Of a DNA stretch of 64,000 nucleotides, positions 55,440 to 64,000 are shown in pieces. Source of the stretch: Ceratodon purpureus (Eukaryota; Streptophyta; Bryopsida; Pseudoditrichales; Ditrichaceae); assembly GCA_014871385.1 (NCBI GenBank), contig CM026426.1:64399877-64463876 (forward strand). The letters are read 5' to 3'. A program made the position numbers and the translations under genes. The notes under the pieces were generated by a model. That model made no database searches, was not told the DNA's origin, and worked only from the letters and a program-made list of their open reading frames with translations. Every line of letters starts with the position of its first letter. Position 1 is the first letter of the stretch.

Positions 55440-57336
55440 TACTATAAGAATCCCGCCTTTTAGGTGACATCCCAAATCATGTCTAAAAAAACAAGTGGAC
55501 GTTGTAAAGGATGTCGTGCAGACATGAGAACATCTAAGACGCAGCAAAAACAAATGCAGACATCCAAAAAAACATGCAGACATCTTCGTAGCACGTGCGT
55601 CTCCGGGTGATTTCGAGGGGCAGTGAAGTATGCAAGGTGGACGCCACGTCGACGACACATCAGTGAAGTTTTTTCCGGGCAGTGCTACATGGGAGGAGGA
55701 TGTCATCGCTGCCATAGTGACGTGGTGGACCACGTGGACCCGCCATTTCTGATGTGGCGGCGCAAAATTCTGACGTGTCAAACAGTGAAGGAGTGACGTG
55801 GCTTGCCACATAAGTATAGTTTTTAAAGATTTTTGAGTTGGAACTGCGTTACTGTAGACGTCACCGGAGACATCACCGTGGTTTCTGAGACGTCTATGTG
55901 GTGACAACGTGATGTCCACGCCGATGTCTGTGCGGACGTGAACTGTATCCGACATTTGTTATAGTGGACATCCCCATGTTGTAGAATTTGCCATGGTTGA
56001 CATAGACATGTCAATGTGTACGGGATGTGTGCAAGGGTGTTTTTGCAGACATGAATGTATTTTTGTAGACATGAAGGTGTTTTGTAGACATGAGGGTGTT
56101 TTTTGTAGACATGCGAGTGTTATTGCAGACATGAAGTTGTTTTAGCAGACATGGAGGTATCTTTGCAGCCACAAAGGTGTTTCTACAGCCATGATGGTGG
56201 CATTTAATTACAAGGAAATTAGAGAAACAAGATCACATGAAGAAAGGAACAAGGAAGGAAAGGAGATAAGAAGAAGATGGAGAACAAGAATGAAGTTAGG
56301 AGAAAACCCCCCCTCGGATTTTTTTGAAGTACCTTTCAGTTTTTAGGTTGCCATCTTTCCATCCTAGCTTGGATTGGGGCGCGCCTTAGCTTTATGAAAA
56401 GCTAATTTGATTGTGCATCTACCCACAAAATCTTGGAAGCATACGATCAAAATCCTAGGACTGATTGCTAGAAATCCGAGACCCTTCCTCCAGCCGCACT
56501 CCTTTGACAACCCCAACTTTGAGAGGCGATATCTCACTCCCTATAACTTGAAATTGGACGTGCTTACTACTATTGGAAAGCCCTACAAGAGATCTATAGC
56601 TACGTCAAATCTCACTTTACTTCGACAAGGAACGAGGGACTGATAGGGAAAACAATGGGCAACACTCCATGGAGGAGGAAGAAAACACAGAAAACAAGCT
56701 CTCAAATACAAGGTAAGAAGCCGCCGAAGTGGCGGCTCACCCTAACCCTACCAAGGCTCAAAGCCCTAATCTAAGGCCTTCATGGATGAATGTTTCCACC
56801 AATGAACCAAAAATGGATGAATGAACGTCACCATGTCTCGACAGATGTCTGTGTCGACATCTTTCGAGACATGCGGACGTCTCTAATAGAAAAATAGAGA
56901 AGAACTTTGATATTGCAAATTTCATTTTACAAAGAAAAATAAAAAAACGTTCTTCAACACCTTTCGGCCTTTTTTTCCTCCATTTGCTGATCCTGCCCTT
57001 CTTGTGGTTTTTTTCACTAGGGGCAGGAAGTTACTTTGCAGCCTAGTAACTTTGCGCCCATTTTACCGTTCGTCAAAACGAGGTTGTTGTGGACGTGGCA
57101 ATTTTGTGTTGTAGAGATGTCCTCTGCGACGTCCCTGTAGACGCAGACGTTTTTCCTCATGTCTTTGCGTTTTTAAGTTGACGTGCCCGTGTGTGATGAC
57201 GATAAGTCCAATTTATCTCAAAAAACGCGTTAACGTCCGCACGTTCTCCAAGATATGAATGACTAACACAGAGACATGACAAGAACACGACCATGTTTTT
57301 GAAGAACATCACCTAAAACGCGGGATTCTTATAGTG
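55440..57336. mobile_element. Non-autonomous CACTA-like DNA transposon
   Basis: The right end read on the minus strand starts CACTATAAGAATCCCGCGTT; the left end reads TACTATAAGAATCCCGCCTT. About 28 of the first 31 bases match. CACTA termini and dense subterminal motifs define the CMC/EnSpm group. Here AGACATG, GACGT and GACATC motifs crowd both subterminal regions (55480-56200 and 56830-57300). The flanks are both C-rich minisatellite, so the element inserted into it. The expected 3-bp target duplication is imperfect (TTT/CTT, or CTT two bases further out). No transposase frame is present. An open frame at 56407-56643 has no recognised domain. Confidence 0.7.
56035..56200. repeat. Subterminal tandem repeat of about 25 bp
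   Basis: About seven units of TTTTGTAGACATGAAGGTGT, with variants ending GCAGCCATGATGG. They lie inside the CACTA-like element and carry its AGACATG motif, a likely transposase-binding site by analogy with En/Spm. Confidence 0.75.
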
Positions 57337-57610
57337 CTTCCAAGTCCTCCCCCAAGACCTCCCAAAGTCCCCCCCAAGACCCCCCAAAGTCCCCCCAAAG
57401 TCCCCCCCCCCAAAGTCTCTCTCAAGATCCCCCCAAGTCCCCCCCCAAGTCTCCTCAAGACCCCCCCAACTCCCTTCAAGTCCCCCCCCTCCAAAGTCCC
57501 CCCGAAGATCCCCCAAGACCCCTAAAGACCCCCCCTAAGACCCCCCAAGACCTCCTAAAACTTCTCGATCGACCTGGCTACGCCACGTACCCCCTCCACC
57601 CCCCTCCTCA
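57337..57610. repeat. C-rich minisatellite, right part
   Basis: Irregular units of AAGTCCCCCC, AAGACCCCCC and AAAGTCCCCCC over 270 bp, strongly strand-asymmetric (C on plus, G on minus). Confidence 0.85.
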
Positions 57611-57639
57611 CCCCTGCATTAATTAATTAATGCAAATCT

Positions 57640-58624
57640 GGGTGGAGAGTGAGATTTGGGAAGATAGTAAGACTCAGGCTTCAAATATGAAATTTGAAAT
57701 ATATGTCGAGTACCTGGTGTGTATTGAATGCAAGATAACAATTTGGTTTTCATCGATTTTACAAATATGGATAATTTTCATCCACCAGAATAACACAAAA
57801 GATCCGAACTAAATGGAGGATACGTTTCAGAGTGGGTCACTTAGGGTGTGTGACTGCCCTGTCCCCTGACAGGTTCGAATTCCCCCACACAGTTTCTAAG
57901 TTCTGGATGCGGATGAGAACAAATTTTCGTATGGGGGTTGAATGAAAAATACAGTTTCAAATAGTTTCTAGTTATTATTCCTTTGAGGAGAAAATTAGGA
58001 ACAAAAAAATAGAAAAAGTAATTAATTACATTAAGCTTTATAAATGAAATATAATATTCATGTAATTATATAATTAGTATAAGGCCTTTCAAACCCATCG
58101 ACCGGAAAAAATTGGATGTCAATCTGAAGCAAGGATCCACGGTCATAGGTCCACCATCTCACGGTAAAGGATTGATCTCACCATTCCAACCACGAAGGCA
58201 GGTACCGGTATATTGCAAGCAAGCGAGCGTGCGTGCGAGCAGAGTTCAGGAATACGAGGAAACCAAACACCACCCATCCCGCGTGAACTCCACTTCCCCT
58301 CCGCCTCGTCCCCCCCTCGCAGTCTCTCTACGTGCACTGACATAGCACACACTAACTCACTTGCCTCTCAAGTGCTAATATTTCTCAAGGGCGTGTGTCC
58401 TCTGCTAACTCTACTTCTCGAGATACATTTCATGTGCAATTTCTAAGCCATTGCTTATTGGCGTGCATGAGGTTCCCAAGGAGAGAGAGGGACGGGGTTT
58501 GCGTAGTTTAGGACTTATTTTGATTGTTTTCTCGTTGCAACAGTGCGCGTCCATTGGCAGGCGCGGTGGGGGTTCGGAGTGGGAGGCTGCCGTGGGATCG
58601 TTCTGCGGAGCGGTCGGGAGCAGA
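57640..58624. other. Spacer up to the right repeat arm; upstream region of the right Alfin-like gene
   Basis: No coding region supported. A CAGGTTCGAATTCCC sequence near 57870 resembles a tRNA B box and may be a SINE remnant. The last 200 bases are GC-richer and would serve as promoter and 5' leader of the right Alfin-like gene, unlike the corresponding sequence at the left copy. Confidence 0.45.
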
Positions 58625-58691
58625 GGAGAGCGAGAGAAGAAGGGAAAGGGCTAGAGTGGCTGCGGAGCGGCTGGGTGGTGCGGCGGCAGTG

Positions 58692-60251
58692 ATGGAAGGG
58701 GCCTCGGTGTCGACAAACCCCCGTTCCGTGGACGACGTCTTCAAGGACTACCGAGGGCGCCGCGCGGGGATGCTGAAGGCGCTCACTTCTGGTATGGTGG
58801 CTTCTGACACATGGCTCCGGGGGTGGTACGGAGGAATATTGAGAGCCGTGGCGTGATCATCATGTCGGGTTGGGAAATTTGTCATGGTTGTACAGCTGAA
58901 GCGTCTGTAGTCGTTGTTTTATCGCTGCGCAGTAGAGAAGCGTGCCCACTATGTTCTCGTGAGGACCAGGGATTTAATTTAACTTAATTTAGTTCATTTA
59001 TTAGAGTTAGTTTTGGTTATTGTCGGTGATTCGGAGTAGTTTCGTAAAACGATAGCGTGTTCATTATCTTCATAGTGAGTGAGGCTTTGGCGAATGAGAA
59101 GTGTGCATGATTCTCTGCTATAGTTGTTTCTGGAGTCTGTTGGCATTCTGGTGAAGATACTGGAAATTAGGTTACGAGAATTCGAAAAGAATCATCGAGC
59201 GGGACCTTTATGAGAAAAAATATATGTTTGAAAATGAATTTCTAAATCTGAAAACTAAACCTCTTCTTTCTGGACGTGAATGACGGGTATCTGCTTGTGA
59301 ATTTGTAGCTGATTTTGGTGGTCCGTGTTGGAATGTTCAGAGGTGGAAGAATTTTACCGGCAGTGTGATCCAGGTTCGACCTCCGATTTCCTCTAAACTG
59401 GGTGTTCTTTGGCATTTCGCGCTGCAGTTTTGCATTACGAGTTCTGCAGGTTATGTTCGTGTTTGGGGATGTTTGTTGGTCTGTCTGTGTGCCGAGAGGT
59501 TGTGTGCAATGCATTCTGACGTCCCAGCGTGCAGTCGGGGTGCGGTGCTAGCAAGTGATGACAATGCGTGGGGCGTGCAGAGAAGGAGAATCTGTGCCTG
59601 TATGGATTTCCGGAGGAGACGTGGGAGGTGAACCTGCCAGCCGACGAGGTGCCCCCCGAGCTACCGGAGCCTGCGCTGGGGATCAACTTCGCTCGGGACG
59701 GGATGCAGCGTAAGGACTGGCTGTCATTGGTGGCCGTGCACAGCGACGCATGGCTGCTGGCGGTGGCATTTTACTACGGGGCTCGGTTCGACAAGAACGA
59801 GAGGTAGGGTCGGGGTGATTGTGTTTGGGTGATTTCTCGAGTGTTGACAGGGTGGTCGTGGGACGTGGGAGTCATGTAAGTGGGAAGGTTGGCAATGTCG
59901 CAGGGACGGGTGGGAGGGTTGGTGGAGGCGTCCTGTGGATGGCTGGATAGGTTGCAGGAAGTAGGTGAAGAGGTGAGGGTTTTTTGATGTGTTGGTTTCT
60001 GTGAGTGGATTGGAGGGGTGTGTGATGGGAGGTGTAGGTGATGTGAATGATGGAGATGTTTTGTGGAAATGTTTCTGAGTCGGGTGCGGTGATGCATTCG
60101 TGGGTTCGTTGACAGTGGTTGTGGTGTGGGGCCAATTGGCAGGAAGCGGCTGTTCAGCCTGATCAACGAGCTCCCGACGGTGTTCGATGTGGTGACGGGC
60201 AAGAAGCTGGTGAAGGAGAAGGCGAGCGCTAACAATAACAACAGCAACAGT

Positions 60252-60289
<38 letters not shown>

Positions 60290-60893
60290 CGGCAACAGGG
60301 CAAAGCCCGCGGCGAAGATGGTGAGGGAGCAGTGCGTGGATTGATTAAATGGTTGGTCGATTGATTGATTGGGAGCGTGTGTTGACTGCTATGATAGGAA
60401 GGGGTGATGGATGCGAGCATGGGTGTGTGGATGGTAGGTCGTGATGGGAAGTGACGTGCAAAGGAAGGGAGTTTGTAGGAAGTTTAGAGTCTGGAGCACG
60501 TGATGTATGGGGAGCGCCTGAGGGAAGGCAGGTGTAGTCGTGGAACGTGTGTTGGGTATGGATGGTGCAAGTTGAGTTGACTACAGCTGAGGAGATGGTG
60601 TTGACGGGCAATGTGGGTGGTTGCAGCAACGCGTGACGGAGACCGTGAAGGTGAAGGCTGCGCCTCCCCGTGAGGAAGAGGAGGACACTCTGGAGGACGA
60701 GGACGAGGAGGAGCACGGGGACACATTCTGCGGGAGCTGTGGGGGGAGTTATACGGCGGACGAGTTCTGGATAGGGTGCGACATCTGCGAGAAGTGGTAC
60801 CACGGGAAGTGCGTGAAGATCACGCCTGCTCGAGCAGAGCACATCAAGCAATACAAGTGCCCGGCGTGTAGCAACAAAAGGGCCCGTACGTGA
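58692..60893 (+). CDS. Alfin-like PHD-finger protein, right copy
   Basis: Exons 58692-58791, 59341-59373, 59581-59803, 60143-60320 and 60627-60893 join in phase to 801 bases (266 residues). The 33-bp exon 2 supplies the conserved EFYRQCDP segment. The N-terminal Alfin domain includes [35 protein letters not shown] and [15 protein letters not shown]. An AAC-encoded Asn run lies near residues 145-160, then an acidic stretch (about 194-208). The PHD finger at 213-259 has Trp235 in KWYHGKC. Alfin-like proteins bind H3K4me3 through the PHD finger and recruit chromatin repressors in the nucleus. The ATG was chosen because it begins the family's conserved N-terminus. Only about 65 bp of sequence upstream of it is shared with the left copy. 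The Gly-Phe normally found before DK in GARFGFDK is missing. Confidence 0.95.
60251..60290. repeat. AAC microsatellite in Alfin-like exon 4, right copy
   Basis: About 13 uninterrupted AAC triplets encoding Asn, flanked by AAT/AGC-interrupted Asn/Ser codons. Confidence 0.9.
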
Positions 60894-61192
60894 CAGACCA
60901 TGATGGAGTTTTGACGTAGTTGGTGGGTGTGAGAGATGGTATTTATGGTGTAGGGGTTGTGCGATGATTGTGGTTGAGCAGATGGGAATAGGAGGGTGAT
61001 CAGCGGAGTGTTGTGTTGTGGGTTATGGTTTAGCGGTGTTGTGTCGTTGGATAGAGTGCATAGTCGAGTAAGGAGGGGACGGTATGGTCACGGTGCGCAT
61101 GCTGTCGCTTTGGTGGGGAGGATGAGTGTGACGCATCTACGTAGTAAGCGAATCAAGGATTGTGTTTGCAGTCTTAGTGTTGTTGGTCACCG

Positions 61193-61699
61193 ATGGTTGT
61201 CGTTTTTGATTGCGTTCGTGAGGCGGGTTTTTTAGAGTATTCTGAGATTGAGGTTGCTGCAATGTATTTGCAGCTTCATTTCCGTGATGGTGGCTACGTG
61301 ACGTTGCGGTTTAGGAGTGGGTGCATCGCTGGTGCCGTTCCTGTCGATTGGGGTCCCGTTTTGCGTGCAAGCTGGCGGGTAGTTGAGACAGATGGATGCG
61401 AAGGAAGTTTCGGCTGGTGGAGGGCTGTTAGGTTGATATCGTATGCTGAGAATGGGATTGCTTTAGTGTATATGCAGCTTCTTTTTCTTGATGGTAACTG
61501 GATCATCTTGTTTTATTTTTATTTTTATTTTTTATTTTTTATTTTTTATGGTTTCATCTATGGGTGCATGAGTGGCGCCTTTGCGCTCAATCGCAGCTCC
61601 GTTGTGCGAGTTAGCTGGTTTTCTTATAGGAAGGATATGTGCGGAGACAAATGCATCGGCTGCACGTGTTTTCTACGTGACCGGATTGGGCATACTTAG
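61193..61699 (+). other. Diverged tandem duplication downstream of the right Alfin-like gene
   Basis: Mirror image of 36274-36780, with the same 168-codon open frame and the same two-block internal similarity (DGGYVTLRFRSGCIAGAVPV against DGNWIILFYFYF...YGCMSGAFAL). No domain recognised; possibly 3' flanking DNA only. Confidence 0.35.
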
Positions 61700-61799
61700 A
61701 TGGGTTGCTTCAGTATACGGATTGGGCTGGGATCGCGACATGTTTGAGGAGGTAGTCACGGGTGCTTGTGGTAGGTTGGTTTATTAGGACAGGATGTGA

Positions 61800-64000
61800 A
61801 GCGGTAGTGTTTGGTGGTATTGGAGGAGGATGCTTGCGAGCAATTGGCCATGATTGTACAGATTAGGAAGTTTCTAATTGGATAGAATGTGAAGACTGTT
61901 CGAAAAGGTGGCTGATTTGAAATACATGAATGGTTCGTAGTTTAAGCTTCTAATCTGTCACCTCCTGCAATGCGTGGTATGCTTTGTGTGTCTAAATCTT
62001 ATTCGTCGCTTTAGGCATCACTTAGTGTGGGTTTTCTATATCTGGTACTACCGTAGTGACCAAGATTTTGGGAATTTGGCGATGGATTGAACCTCATTGT
62101 CGGTTGAATTATACTGAATTCACCTAATACTGTGGGTGGGTGGGTGAACAATATGGGTTGATAATTTTTGTGGTTGATGTCATGGCTGTGATGTCTGTAG
62201 TTTACTCAACAGAAATTAGGATTAAGTTCCATTTTGGTCATACCGACCTTTTTGGTCACACTCTTGACGTATTTGTTTAAGAGCAAAGATTTCAAGGTCA
62301 CAGTGCTCTTGAACTTGACTAGAACTATTGTTACTTTGAACACTTTTTGGCTGTGGTATTTTCGAAAGATTGGAAATCCTGTAAAAATCAGCACTGCCTG
62401 GGAAATTCAGAATTGCTGAGACCCATCGTAAATAATGTGGTCCATAATATATATGATTTAACGTAGTATGCTGTTACCGGATGCAGTTATTGTTGTTGCT
62501 TTTTTTCGTCCAGTACATTTCATTCATCAGTACTGCATTAAGGAAAACACTTTCTGGATTATTTTATAAGTGTTGGATGAGCATGTACCCTAAGGACCTG
62601 CAAACGTAGAATTGATTCAATTTGCCCGGGCTCTGAATCACTTCCATTAGACTGCATTTTATTACTTTGTGACTTCTAGTTTCTGCCATTGCTATGGTGT
62701 AGATCGTTTATGTAATTAAATTTTTCCTTTGTGATGGTTTTCCGTCCAGGTTTTCAAAAGAGTATCACCTGAATTAGTTAGATTAAGTTGTCTATGGAGC
62801 AGCCTTTATGTTTTAGGCACCATGGTGCCAATATGTGTTAACCCTTTACTGCCTGAAGGACCACTAAGTGGTCACTGAAATGTTGGAAATGTAAATAACA
62901 TGTAATCAGTGAAGAACTGGAACTTCAGTTCTGAAGTTAAAATCCGCAAACTTACATTATACACCTTTTATCAAGACAAAGTTTCAATTTGGAGTTGTGT
63001 AAGTATTGAAATACCTATGAACAACATTTGAAAATATTGCAAATACTTACAAATAACATGTATTTAAGTGATTCGGGACAAAAAAAGTCCATAATTCAAA
63101 AACGGCATAATTAAGAAAGCATGGAATATATGGAGATGATTTAAAAATGATCCAATGACAACTCAGTTACTCAGCGGTCCGCCAATGATAAAAGGACATA
63201 AACATTTACTCTATGAGTACATGAATAGAATACAGTGTTTGGAATGCAAAAAAGGAATTCCAAATGTAGTTAGGAGGAATACGCGTTTGATAAATGAGGA
63301 TGCAAAATAAGAGTTACAATTAATATTGTAAAAAATATCATATTGATTCAAGAAGTAAAATGTATAATACAGAGTCACCATCCCGCAGATAATAGATCAA
63401 GCATGAATGTGTAGTCCCGTATAAGTATGGAACATTAAGTCCCAAAAGATGAAGTCTATTACTACTAGTAGAATCTTAGTCTACGTAAATCCTATCACAA
63501 TGTAACCTACTCCCTGAAGTATTATCCGCTGAATATAACCTACCCCGTGAGGTCTATAGGGACCAATGTATCCACGTAAGGGCACGCATGCCTGGATCCA
63601 GTCGGCAGGCAACCAATGGGAGGTATAAAGGTCACAATGTGGAGAAAGTGGAAGACATAGGTGATGAAGACCTTTGAATTTAGTTCTAGCACACTTCCGT
63701 CCAATCTACTCGTATACGTAAAAGTTGTCTCGCAACCTTAATTGCCCAGTGCACCTGTCCTGGCCTCTGCGCCTACGCCATATACTCCGATGTAGTTCCA
63801 AACTTGTGCAAAGATTATACCAGTGGAAAATAATTGTAGCAACGTTAGGTATAACGCTATCATCATTTGGAAAATTCAGATGACCCTGAAAAGGTCAAAG
63901 AATGTAGCACATACAGTTTGGTGTCGTCCTCAAGGACCTCTGGTTGACATCCACGAAGAGCATAGGGTGTTGGCAAGCTACGCCTATGGAAAAAGTATGT
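61800..64000. other. Outer part of the right arm, no gene recognised
   Basis: AT-rich DNA identical to 33973-36173 in reverse complement. Short open frames occur on both strands, none with a recognisable domain. A CTTTACTGCCTGAAGGACCA segment and nearby short repeats (AAATAACATGT) are the only visible structure. Confidence 0.5.

Larger units (their letters stand above)
58625..64000. repeat. Right arm of the large inverted repeat, running off the window
   Basis: Reverse complement of 33973-39347. At the inner boundary the arms match through GGAGAGCGAGAGAAGAAGGG (58625 on). They differ by a short substitution and 1-bp length change around 58660-58665, then stay in register to base 64000. The real outer end is not visible. 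Confidence 0.95.

Noticed and set aside
56407-56643. 78-codon frame inside the CACTA-like element
   Set aside because: No transposase motifs, and it lies in non-autonomous element DNA; not called as a gene.
57309-57525. Gly-rich and Pro-rich open frames
   Set aside because: They are translations of the C-rich minisatellite in different frames.
57860-57890. Possible tRNA gene or SINE (CAGGTTCGAATTCCC)
   Set aside because: Only a B-box-like match; no cloverleaf, A box at correct spacing, or element ends could be drawn.

Overview
This is nuclear DNA from a streptophyte, most likely a non-seed land plant or a charophyte alga. The only clearly intact host gene is an Alfin-like PHD-finger gene, a plant-restricted family, with the five-exon layout the family normally has. 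A SUVR-type SET-domain fragment and GT-AG introns of about 80-550 bp fit the same origin. I see nothing bacterial or organellar. The genus cannot be read from the sequence. Most of the window is transposable-element sequence.

Layout. 1-11,728: a minus-strand Ty3/gypsy retrotransposon running off the left edge, with in-frame stops and frameshifts. Its reverse transcriptase is split by a 1.64-kb solo LTR of another family (4,252-5,890, 5-bp target duplication). 11,729-18,017: AT-rich DNA with a T-rich minisatellite, a decayed DDE transposase copy (A) and a 1.1-kb imperfect foldback. 18,018-24,807: a plus-strand coiled-coil/RING-like gene broken by a second copy of the same solo-LTR family (21,100-22,761), followed by a truncated SUVR-like histone methyltransferase. 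25,391-33,133: two tandem minus-strand multi-exon transposase genes (B and C) of the same family as copy A. C lacks its catalytic exon and carries a 400-bp element with perfect 40-bp terminal inverted repeats. 33,973-39,347 and 58,625-64,000 (window end): two arms of a very large, essentially identical inverted repeat. Each arm holds a full Alfin-like gene, the left on the minus strand and the right on the plus strand. The 19.3-kb spacer holds a 5'-truncated LINE with a 16-bp target duplication (46,346-49,656), a helicase fragment, G-rich and C-rich minisatellites, and a non-autonomous CACTA-like element (55,440-57,336).

The genes form no operon or pathway. The two Alfin-like copies would encode the same nuclear H3K4me3-reader-type protein from different upstream sequences, because the duplication ends about 65 bp before the start codon. 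The other coding regions are transposon genes or broken genes. Premature stops are almost all TAG with a few TGA and no TAA, which would fit decay of methylated CHG and CG sites. Three nucleotide-word signals cut across annotated features: AGCCGAC throughout the gypsy element, GTAC in the introns and spacers between about 14.9 and 33.5 kb, and an ATCCGG core in three separate tandem arrays inside the solo LTRs.
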